From an uncultured Eubacteriales bacterium (lineage in GTDB: Bacteria > Bacillota > Clostridia > Christensenellales > Pumilibacteraceae), in the NCBI GenBank assembly GCA_900555875.1, contig USNB01000015.1, positions 1 to 14,226 of the forward strand: a stretch of 14,226 bases of DNA, in the 5' to 3' direction. The translations under genes and the position numbers were made by a program. A model generated the notes under the pieces. It had not been told where the DNA came from and did not search any database. It worked only from the letters and a program-made list of their open reading frames with translations. Each line of letters opens with the position of its first letter. The stretch's first letter is position 1. Shown piece after piece: positions 7,991-13,740 of this stretch.

Positions 7991-7997
7991 CTCCTTT
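7991..7997 (-). promoter_or_regulatory. Ribosome binding site deciding the galT start
   Basis: AAAGGAG on the minus strand, eight bases before ATG 7982. No comparable motif precedes the in-frame ATG at 8030, so the shorter protein is preferred. Confidence 0.8.
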
Positions 7998-8039
7998 CGC
8001 CGCGCATGAACGGGCGGCAAACACGCACATAATATTCGT

Positions 8040-8147
8040 ATGAAACGCAAACGCAGTAAAGAAAAGACAGCTCCCGTTCTCCCCGAAGATCCCACCCGCC
8101 GGGTCAATTATTCCGGAGAGACGGACGAGGACAGAAAGTACGACTGA
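8040..8147 (+). CDS. Possible 35-aa charged small protein, antisense to the galT leader
   Basis: An ATG-to-TGA frame of 35 codons lies on the plus strand inside the non-coding leader of galT. The peptide is highly charged and would be disordered: a basic start (MKRKRSKEK), a Pro-containing middle (VLPEDPTRRV) and an acidic end (GETDEDRKYD). Composition is protein-like and third codon positions are fairly GC-rich. Against it, there is no SD ahead of the ATG and no clear plus-strand promoter. A GC-rich hairpin lies 20 bp after its stop but lacks a plus-strand U-run. This may be chance. Confidence 0.2.
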   Translation: MKRKRSKEKTAPVLPEDPTRRVNYSGETDEDRKYD

Positions 8148-8167
8148 CCGTTCCCGGATAATACGAA

Positions 8168-8210
8168 AGCCGCCGCCCGTAATGCACCCTGTAAGCGGGC
8201 GCAGGCGGCT
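8168..8210 (-). promoter_or_regulatory. Long GC-rich hairpin in the galT leader
   Basis: AGCCGCC (8168-8174) pairs with GGCGGCT (8204-8210) and GCCCG (8175-8179) with CGGGC (8196-8200), with a 3-nt bulge at 8201-8203 and a 16-nt loop. In the transcribed minus strand it is followed by TTTCGTATTAT, a weak U-rich stretch, so it could act as an attenuator about 185 nt upstream of the galT start codon. It matches no riboswitch class I recognise. Confidence 0.5.
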
Positions 8211-8229
8211 GATGCCGTTACGATCGTCT

Positions 8230-8249
8230 GCGCTTGCCGCGGCAAGCGC
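8230..8249. promoter_or_regulatory. 20-bp perfect palindrome at the galT transcription start (operator candidate)
   Basis: The half-site GCGCTTGCCG is followed directly by its reverse complement CGGCAAGCGC. The palindrome begins about 12 bp downstream of the -10 box, so it covers roughly +5 to +25 of the predicted transcript. That position suits a repressor operator for a sugar-responsive regulator. It could also fold as a 5'-terminal hairpin in the RNA. The regulator is not encoded in the window. Confidence 0.55.
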
Positions 8250-8260
8250 GGCTTTACGGT

Positions 8261-8292
8261 ATTATAATACACCGAGCGCCCCTTTTTGTCAA
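8261..8292 (-). promoter_or_regulatory. Strong promoter of the galT unit
   Basis: On the minus strand TTGACA (8292-8287) is separated by exactly 17 bp from TATTAT (8269-8264), which overlaps TATAAT (8266-8261). Transcription would start near 8255, giving an untranslated leader of about 270 nt before galT. It follows directly after the terminator of the preceding gene. Confidence 0.85.
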
Positions 8293-8324
8293 GGTTTTAG
8301 CGGATAAAACACGCCATGCGGCTC

Positions 8325-8360
8325 AAAAAAGAACGACCTCCGATCGCTTGCGACCGGAGG
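8325..8360 (-). terminator. Intrinsic terminator of the DUF3592-like gene
   Basis: A 10-bp minus-strand stem (8360-8351 with 8346-8337, one G-U pair, tetraloop) is followed by TCGTTCTTTTTT (8336-8325). It begins six bases after the stop codon. Confidence 0.88.
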
Positions 8361-8366
8361 CGTCCG

Positions 8367-8924
8367 TCATTCCGTACCGAGTTCCACGTAATAGCCGAGG
8401 TTGCTGTCCGGGAAATAATATACCCGGACTTTGTCGCCTGCCGAGGGCGCGGGGGCTTCCGACCATTCGGAAACGAACTTGCGCCTGTAACGGTATAACC
8501 TGTCGTCGTATTCGGCACGCACGCGCACCATGCGGCGGCTGCCTTCAGGCGTACGGCGAAGCTTCGTTTCGACGGAGGTCACCTTCGCGTATGCCCTCTC
8601 TCCTTCCGCTTTGGCGCGCCGTTCGGTCTCTTCCGCAGAAGGGGCCTTCGCCCGCGCACGCAGTCCGAGAACGAGTATCACAGCGCCGAAGAGAACGAAG
8701 AGCAATCCGAATGCGGCGATCAACCCGAACGATATCGAGAATATATTGAGATCTTCCGGCAGTTGTACGAAGTTATAAAGCACCAATCCGAGAGGCAGCA
8801 GCACCGCTCCCAGAGGGATGAGCGCAGCCGCCCTGCCGACAGCCTTCTGCCAGCTGACGTCGGACGGGACGATCGGATTTCCTCGCTTGTCGCACGGTAT
8901 TTGTTTCGAATGCCTTTCCGCCAT
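8367..8924 (-). CDS. Two-TM membrane protein with DUF3592-like C-terminal domain
   Basis: A 185-aa protein of unknown function. Residues 1-30 are polar with one Cys. Two hydrophobic helices (about 31-52 and 63-89) form a hairpin with a short loop, and an Arg/Glu-rich helix (90-112) leads to a beta-rich domain (about 112-182). That domain has the DUF3592 pattern: a strand beginning AYAKVTSVET, a paired strand VRVRAEYDDRLYRYRRKF, and the closing GDKVRVYYFPDSNLGYYV. I chose ATG 8924 because AAGGAG (8940-8935) lies ten bases ahead; the frame extends to 8978 without better support. It is separated from the Amt gene by a probable terminator, and no clear promoter of its own is visible, so read-through expression is possible. 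Its terminator follows immediately. Confidence 0.8.
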   Translation of the reverse strand: MAERHSKQIPCDKRGNPIVPSDVSWQKAVGRAAALIPLGAVLLPLGLVLYNFVQLPEDLNIFSISFGLIAAFGLLFVLFGAVILVLGLRARAKAPSAEETERRAKAEGERAYAKVTSVETKLRRTPEGSRRMVRVRAEYDDRLYRYRRKFVSEWSEAPAPSAGDKVRVYYFPDSNLGYYVELGTE

Positions 8925-8948
8925 ATGCGTCACTCTCCTTGTGTTTTC

Positions 8949-9000
8949 AAAAAATATGACGGGCACACCCCGCCGCACCCAGCGGACGGAATGTGACCCG
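8949..9000 (-). terminator. Probable terminator of the glnN-amt unit
   Basis: In the minus direction a bulged stem is closed by CGGG-T-CACA (9000-8992) and TGTGCCCG (8967-8960), with an inner hairpin CCGC-TGGGT-GCGG. It is followed by TCATATTTTTT (8959-8949). It starts 24 bp after the Amt stop. The bulges make it less certain than the other terminators in the window. Confidence 0.65.
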
Positions 9001-9024
9001 CCAAAGAGGGAATAAAGGGGCTTT

Positions 9025-10755
9025 TTACTTCGCTTCGTTGTCGAGAGCGGCTACGCCTCTCTCCCCCGTGCGGACGCGCATGACGTCCTCCACGCTCGAA
9101 ACGAATATCTTACCGTCGCCGACGTTGCCCGTGTTAAGCGCTTTCTGCGCCGCTGCGACCACGAGACCGGGATCGACGACCGAAACTACTATATCTACCT
9201 GTACCTTGGGCATCAGATTGATCGCGCTCTTTACGCCGCGATACTGCGCCGTGTGGCCCTTCTGCACGCCGCACCCCATGACAGGCATGACGGTCATGCC
9301 CTGCACGCCGATCTCCGCCATGGTATCCTGCAGCGTGGGCAGTCTGTCCTGATTGCAGATGACGGTTATCTTCGTATACTTCTCGCCCGCTGCGGGACCG
9401 ATGCTGACGGGCGTCACTCCCGAAAGATCGGCAGGGCCGTCGCTCTCGCCGTATACGGGAGCGGAAGGAAGGAAATCCGCATAAGCGGAAGCAAGACCGT
9501 GCTCGGAGATATCCAGACCGGCTACTTCATGAGATGCCGCCGCACGCAGACCGTTGCTTTCCTTGCAGAAGCCCATCGCCTTGGGAACGTACTTGATCGC
9601 GGCAAACGTCGCCACCATCCAGAACGCGGTCCATGCGAGTATCGTGATCATGCCGAGGAGCTGGACGCCGAAGAACGCTCCGCCGCCGTAGAACAAGCCG
9701 TCGCCCGCGCCTTCCACTCCGTTGAACGGAGCGGTGGTCGCAAACAGTCCGGTCGCCAGCGTGCCCCATACGCCGTTCGCGAAATGCACGCCTACTGCGC
9801 CGACGGGGTCGTCCACATGGAGCTTCTGATCTATGAAATTGCAAGCTCCCACGATAAGGAAACCGGAAACGATACCTATGATCGCAGCCGCCCACGGAGT
9901 GACCGTATCGCAGGAAGCGGTCACCGCGACAAGTCCCGCAAGGGACGCGTTGAGGCACATGGACACGTCCGGCTTCTTGTTCATGATCCACGTAAAGATC
10001 ATGGTGGTCACCGTCGCGACAGCCGGAGAGATCGTCGTGTTGACGCTTATGAGCGCAAGCTGCGAAGTGCTCGTCGCCGCGGCTCCGTTGAACCCGTACC
10101 AGCCGAACCAGAGAATGAATACTCCGAGAGCGCCTATCGTCAGGCTGTGGCCGGGGATAGCGTTGACTTTCGTCACTTTGCCGCTCGCATCGCGGGTATA
10201 TTTGCCTATGCGGGGGCCGAGGAACGCCGCGCCTATGAGTGCGGACAGACCGCCGACCATATGTATGACGGTCGAACCGGCGAAATCATGGAATCCGAGC
10301 TCCGCCAGCCAGCCGTTGCCCCACACCCAGCCGGCTTCGATGGGATATACGAAGAGGCTGATGATACCGCTGTATACGCAGTATGCGAGGAAACGCGTTC
10401 TTTCCGCCATAGCTCCGGAAACAATAGTTGACGCCGTGGCACAGAACATCAGGTTGAAGAAGAAGTTCGGAAGCTCGGACTCTTCCATCGAGAACAGCGT
10501 CTGCGGTACGCCTATAAATCCGCCTACGGCATCCTGTCCTACCAGAAGAGAATATCCGAGAAGTACGAACACCACAGTACCGATGCAGAAGTCCATAAGG
10601 TTCTTCATGATGATGTTGCCGGCATTCTTCGCTCGAGTGAAGCCCGCCTCTACCATGGCGAAGCCGCACTGCATGAAAAACACCAACGCCGCTCCCATCA
10701 AGAACCAAATGCCGCCGCTGCCATCGATATTGAAGATCAATGAATCCAGTGACAT
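9025..10755 (-). CDS. amt: Ammonium transporter fused to a C-terminal P-II signalling domain
   Basis: The 576-aa protein joins an Amt/AmtB/Rh channel (residues 1-425) to a P-II domain (about 459-572). The channel imports ammonium across the cytoplasmic membrane. It keeps the pore twin histidines His165 (STVIHMVGG) and His324 (VGVHFANGVWG), the FGWYGFNG helix and the conserved cytoplasmic tail EVAGLDISEHG. A linker of about 33 residues leads to the P-II domain. That domain has EIGVQGMTV, a T-loop CGVQKGHTAQYRGV with Tyr505 at the position uridylylated in GlnB/GlnK, and the GDGKIFV B-loop. In most bacteria P-II (GlnK) is a separate trimer that plugs AmtB; here the stoichiometry is fixed at one P-II domain per channel subunit. 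The start has AGGAGG eight bases upstream. It follows glnN by 84 bp with no terminator, so it is likely an operon. Confidence 0.95.
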   Translation of the reverse strand: MSLDSLIFNIDGSGGIWFLMGAALVFFMQCGFAMVEAGFTRAKNAGNIIMKNLMDFCIGTVVFVLLGYSLLVGQDAVGGFIGVPQTLFSMEESELPNFFFNLMFCATASTIVSGAMAERTRFLAYCVYSGIISLFVYPIEAGWVWGNGWLAELGFHDFAGSTVIHMVGGLSALIGAAFLGPRIGKYTRDASGKVTKVNAIPGHSLTIGALGVFILWFGWYGFNGAAATSTSQLALISVNTTISPAVATVTTMIFTWIMNKKPDVSMCLNASLAGLVAVTASCDTVTPWAAAIIGIVSGFLIVGACNFIDQKLHVDDPVGAVGVHFANGVWGTLATGLFATTAPFNGVEGAGDGLFYGGGAFFGVQLLGMITILAWTAFWMVATFAAIKYVPKAMGFCKESNGLRAAASHEVAGLDISEHGLASAYADFLPSAPVYGESDGPADLSGVTPVSIGPAAGEKYTKITVICNQDRLPTLQDTMAEIGVQGMTVMPVMGCGVQKGHTAQYRGVKSAINLMPKVQVDIVVSVVDPGLVVAAAQKALNTGNVGDGKIFVSSVEDVMRVRTGERGVAALDNEAK

Positions 10756-10839
10756 TTATTTATCCTCCTGATAAAGTTGTTCGGAAATACGTTCCCCTTT
10801 ATTTCCTCTTAACATCTATCCGAGGATATCGGAAATTTA

Positions 10840-12930
10840 TCAGTCGGCGTAGAACAGCATATCGCCGTAGGAAGGAAGAGGCCAGTAATCGGAGCTGCAA
10901 AGAAGTTCGAGCGAATCGATCACTTCGCGCAGTTCCTCCATCTCGGCGAGCACTACGTCGTGCAGATATTTGGTCTGCTTCTCCACGTCCGTCATGCCTG
11001 CCGCCGTCCTTCTCAGCTCCTCGAGCTTGTTGTTCTTGGCATATGCTTCGTCCACGAGCTTGCTCGCCTTGTAAAGCACGCTTCCCTCGTAGTCGTAGCT
11101 CATGTTCAGATCCTTCTTCTTCCCCACCGATTCGGAAAGCACGTTCATGAATTCCACGCATGCGGGAAGGATCATCTTCGCGGTCATCTTATACATCGTA
11201 TACGCTTCGATATTGATGACTTTCGCATACTGCTCGAGAAGTATCTCCTTTCTCGCCTCGCACTCGCGCTCGGTCAGCACTCCGTAGCGCGAAAGCAGCG
11301 CGACATTCTCCGGACGGGTATAATAAGGCAGCGCGTCCGGCGTGGACTTGATCTCGGGGAGGCCGCGTTTCTTGCTCTCCACTTTTATCCACTCGTCCGA
11401 ATAGTTGTTGCCGTTGAATACTACCGCCTTGTGCGCGAGATATGTCTCTTTTATGAGCTTGCGCGCGGTCTTTTCGAAATCGTCGGGCTTTGCCTTTTCG
11501 AGCACTTCTATCATGCTCTCCATGGCGTCGGCTACCGCGACGTTGATCATCATGTTGGGGCACGCGATATTGAGCGAGCTGCCGAGAGCGCGGAACTCGA
11601 ATTTATTGCCCGTGAACGCGAAGGGCGACGTTCTGTTGCGGTCAGAATTGTCCTTGATGAAATCGGGTACCGCGGAAACGCCCACCGCAGCCTTCGCCGT
11701 CGCGCCGCTCTTATATTTCTTGCCCGCTTCGATAGCGTCGAATATATCGGTAAGCTGATCGCCGAGATATACGCTGATGATGGCGGGAGGAGCTTCGTTC
11801 GCACCCAGACGGTGATCGTTGCCCGCAGTCGCGACGGACAGACGGAGCAGATCGGAATGTTCGTGCACTGCCTTTATGACCGCAGCCACCGTGGAAAGGA
11901 ACAGAAGATTGTTCGCCGGATCCTTGCCGGGATTGAGAAGATTGACTCCCGTATCGGTGGATATCGACCAGTTGTCGTGCTTGCCGCTGCCGTTCACGCC
12001 CTTGAAAGGCTTCTCGTGCAGCAGGCACGCGAGACCGTGACGCTCAGCGGTCTTCTTAAGCACTTCCATCGTCAGAAGGTTGTGATCGGTCGCCACGTTG
12101 ACGGACGAGTACACGGGCGCAAGCTCATGCTGCGAAGGCGCGACCTCGTTGTGTCTCGTTTTGGCGGACACGCCCAGCTTCCACAGCTGTTCGTCGACGT
12201 CCTCCATGAACGCCATGACGCGGGTGCGGATGGAACCGAAATACTGATCCTCAAGCTCCTGACCTTTGGGCGGCTCGGCGCCGAAAAGCGTCCTGCCCGT
12301 GTAGCGGAGATCCTTACGGGAATTATAAAGATCCCTGTCTATGAGGAAATACTCCTGCTCGGGGCCGACCGTACAGTTCACGCGGCTGCATTCGACGCCG
12401 AACAGTCTCGCGAATTTAGTCGCCACTTTGCTGAGCGCGTCCATCGAACGCAGGAGCGGCGTCTTTTTGTCGAGCACTTCTCCGGTGAACGATACGAAAC
12501 ATGTCGGGATATAAAGCGTGGTGCCGATGACGAACGCATAGCTCGTCGGATCCCATACGGTATATCCGCGCGCTTCCGCCGTGGCTCTCATGCCGCCCGA
12601 CGGAAAGCTCGACGCATCGGGCTCGCCCTTGATCAGCTCCTTGCCCTTGAACGTCATGATCACCGAACCGCCCGGCTGAGGATCGATGAAAGAGTCATGC
12701 TTTTCCGCAGGAAGACCGGTCATCGGCTGGAACCAGTGCGTAAAATGCGTCGCGCCTTTTTCTATCGCCCACTGCTTCATCGCTTCGGCGATCTCGTCCG
12801 CAAGTTTGGACGACAGCGCCGCACCTGACGAAACGGTAGACTTGAGCGCTTTGTAGGTCTCCGGTGTGAGTCTCTTCTTCATTTCACCGTCGTTGAATAC
12901 CATGCTTCCGAAAAGTTCGGGTACGTTCAT
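10840..12930 (-). CDS. glnN: Type III glutamine synthetase
   Basis: A 696-aa GSIII that makes glutamine from glutamate, ammonium and ATP in the cytoplasm; length is normal for the family, which is much longer than GSI. Visible motifs are the N-terminal FGSMVFNDGEMKKRL, GPEQEYFLID (189-198, metal-binding glutamates), NEVAPSQHELAPVY (261-274), GVNGSGKHDNWS (311-322, ATP/metal His), NDHRLGANEAPPAI (371-384, equivalent of the Asn-loop/Glu-flap region) and DRNRTSPFAFTGNKFEFR (430-447, substrate arginines). ATG 12930 has AAAGGAG ten bases upstream. It is the first gene of a nitrogen unit with amt-PII and is driven by a consensus promoter at 13061-13089, with a terminator-like hairpin in its leader. 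No GlnR-like or GlnE-like regulator gene is in the window. Confidence 0.96.
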   Translation of the reverse strand: MNVPELFGSMVFNDGEMKKRLTPETYKALKSTVSSGAALSSKLADEIAEAMKQWAIEKGATHFTHWFQPMTGLPAEKHDSFIDPQPGGSVIMTFKGKELIKGEPDASSFPSGGMRATAEARGYTVWDPTSYAFVIGTTLYIPTCFVSFTGEVLDKKTPLLRSMDALSKVATKFARLFGVECSRVNCTVGPEQEYFLIDRDLYNSRKDLRYTGRTLFGAEPPKGQELEDQYFGSIRTRVMAFMEDVDEQLWKLGVSAKTRHNEVAPSQHELAPVYSSVNVATDHNLLTMEVLKKTAERHGLACLLHEKPFKGVNGSGKHDNWSISTDTGVNLLNPGKDPANNLLFLSTVAAVIKAVHEHSDLLRLSVATAGNDHRLGANEAPPAIISVYLGDQLTDIFDAIEAGKKYKSGATAKAAVGVSAVPDFIKDNSDRNRTSPFAFTGNKFEFRALGSSLNIACPNMMINVAVADAMESMIEVLEKAKPDDFEKTARKLIKETYLAHKAVVFNGNNYSDEWIKVESKKRGLPEIKSTPDALPYYTRPENVALLSRYGVLTERECEARKEILLEQYAKVINIEAYTMYKMTAKMILPACVEFMNVLSESVGKKKDLNMSYDYEGSVLYKASKLVDEAYAKNNKLEELRRTAAGMTDVEKQTKYLHDVVLAEMEELREVIDSLELLCSSDYWPLPSYGDMLFYAD

Positions 12931-13012
12931 TGCTTTGTTGCTCCTTTTATCGATTTTTACGGAACGGGCGCCTGCCTTGTCTTCCCTCGGACCCCGCCCC
13001 GGAAATAAAATA

Positions 13013-13044
13013 AGGCACTAACGGGGATAATCCCGTCAGCACCT
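13013..13044 (-). promoter_or_regulatory. Terminator-like hairpin in the glnN leader (attenuator candidate)
   Basis: In the minus-strand RNA 13 bases (13044-13032) pair without interruption, using three G-U pairs, with 13025-13013 around the hexaloop AUUAUC. They are followed by UAUUUUAUUU. The hairpin starts only about ten nucleotides after the predicted transcription start and lies about 80 nt before the glnN start codon. It looks like a conditional intrinsic terminator. The loop has A at position 1 but not G at position 4, so it does not fit the ANTAR-protein hexaloop rule. Confidence 0.6.
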
Positions 13045-13060
13045 TTGCTTTCATATCCGT

Positions 13061-13089
13061 ATTATATACGCTTCGATTTCCTTTGTCAA
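13061..13089 (-). promoter_or_regulatory. Consensus promoter of glnN-amt
   Basis: On the minus strand a perfect TTGACA (13089-13084) and a perfect TATAAT (13066-13061) are separated by exactly 17 bp. The predicted start is near 13054, giving a leader of about 124 nt. A promoter this strong would be expected to need negative control. Confidence 0.92.
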
Positions 13090-13123
13090 ATGTTTTCATC
13101 GGATTTTTCAAAATTTTTTCGGC

Positions 13124-13137
13124 GCCGTCCGGACGGC
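13124..13137. promoter_or_regulatory. 14-bp perfect palindrome upstream of the glnN promoter
   Basis: GCCGTCC is followed by its reverse complement GGACGGC, centred about 41 bp upstream of the glnN -35 box, in an otherwise AT-rich stretch. It is a candidate regulator site for either glnN or the divergent small gene. It is not the GlnR/TnrA-type site (TGTNA-N7-TNACA). Confidence 0.4.
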
Positions 13138-13218
13138 CGCGCATATTCAATTATATGCTCATAACATAACACTTTCATGTCGAGTTGACCGCGATCGCAG
13201 ACTTATCCTTCCCTTTTC

Positions 13219-13247
13219 TTGACTTTTTTGACCGATGATAATATAAT
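13219..13247 (+). promoter_or_regulatory. Promoter of the small Cys/Lys-rich protein gene
   Basis: TTGACT (13219-13224) and TATAAT (13242-13247) are separated by 17 bp on the plus strand, giving a predicted start near 13254 and a 33-nt leader. It is divergent from the glnN promoter, with about 130 bp between the two -35 boxes. Confidence 0.88.
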
Positions 13248-13286
13248 CATGGTATCACAAACGAAAATCGTAAGGAGGATGAGGAA

Positions 13287-13526
13287 ATGGCTCTTACAAA
13301 AAAGCAGGCAGAACTCGACGTAGATAAGTGGCTCAAAAGCGAACAGGCAGGTCATGATCTCTGCGGAGATTTCGAATTCTGCGCCATGTGCGATAAAACT
13401 CTCGAAAATCCGTGCGCAAAAGCGTATGACGCAATGAAGAAAGCCGCCAAGCCCGCGGCAAAGAAAAGGACGACCGCAAGAAAGACCGCAACAAAGAAAG
13501 CGACGAAGAAAACGACGGCAAAGTGA
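13287..13526 (+). CDS. Small four-cysteine protein with lysine-rich histone-like tail
   Basis: A 79-aa protein with its own consensus promoter, a strong SD (AAGGAGG, 13272-13278, eight bases from ATG) and a terminator 50 bp after its stop, so it is a real and probably well-expressed gene. Residues 1-25 are a mixed-charge helix. Residues 26-43 carry four cysteines spaced C-x5-C-x2-C-x7-C (Cys26, 32, 35, 43), suitable for binding a metal or Fe-S cluster, though this is inference. Residues 51-79 are almost entirely Lys, Ala, Thr and Arg (KPAAKKRTTARKTATKK), like histone H1 or the tails of bacterial HU-type proteins, which suggests nucleic acid contact. I do not recognise a named family. It is the only firm plus-strand gene in the window. 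Confidence 0.85.
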   Translation: MALTKKQAELDVDKWLKSEQAGHDLCGDFEFCAMCDKTLENPCAKAYDAMKKAAKPAAKKRTTARKTATKKATKKTTAK

Positions 13527-13575
13527 TCCGTCCGGCGGACGGGATGCATGCGGTACGATACTCGCGATGCACGTT

Positions 13576-13605
13576 AAAAGCCTTCCCCTTAACGGGAAGG
13601 CTTTT
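13576..13605. terminator. Bidirectional intrinsic terminator
   Basis: A perfect 12-bp stem (13576-13587 with 13594-13605, AAAAGCCTTCCC and its complement) surrounds a 6-nt loop. It has an A-run on one side and a T-run on the other, so it works in both directions. It ends the small plus-strand gene and stands about 135 bp past the stop of the convergent DUF2726 gene. The bases between, 13606-13740, hold no supportable gene; they contain a 12-bp direct repeat (CCGCCCGCAGCG at 13661 and 13688). Confidence 0.92.
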
Positions 13606-13740
13606 CCTCAGTTCTGAAAGATCCGTCAGTCGCTTTTCCGCCCAGGCGTTCCGAGATCTTCCGCCCGCAGCGCAGCGGCAGGATCCGCCGCCCGCAGCGA
13701 AAAGACTTCACTCTGCCCGCGCGCAGCCCGGCGTCCCGCG

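Noticed and set aside
6372..8009. 545-codon plus-strand open frame opposite galT
   Set aside because: Antisense shadow of galT; Arg/His/Val-rich translation with no motif and no SD.
7983..8030. Longer galT start at 8030 adding 16 residues
   Set aside because: The added residues are not part of the domain and no SD precedes that ATG, whereas AAAGGAG fits ATG 7982.
9253..10431. 392-codon plus-strand frame opposite amt
   Set aside because: Antisense shadow; very Arg/His-rich, no recognisable protein.
10960..12828. 622-codon plus-strand open frame opposite glnN
   Set aside because: Antisense shadow of glnN; composition typical of complementary-strand frames.
13011..13050. ANTAR-type antiterminator element in the glnN leader
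   Set aside because: Only one hairpin, and the hexaloop AUUAUC lacks G at position 4 required by the known motif.
12947..13150. 67-codon minus-strand frame upstream of glnN
   Set aside because: It runs across the glnN promoter and leader hairpin and lacks an SD; non-coding explanation is better.
13661..13699. Two 12-bp direct repeats as att sites or a short array
   Set aside because: Only two copies in low-complexity GC-rich DNA with no mobile gene nearby.
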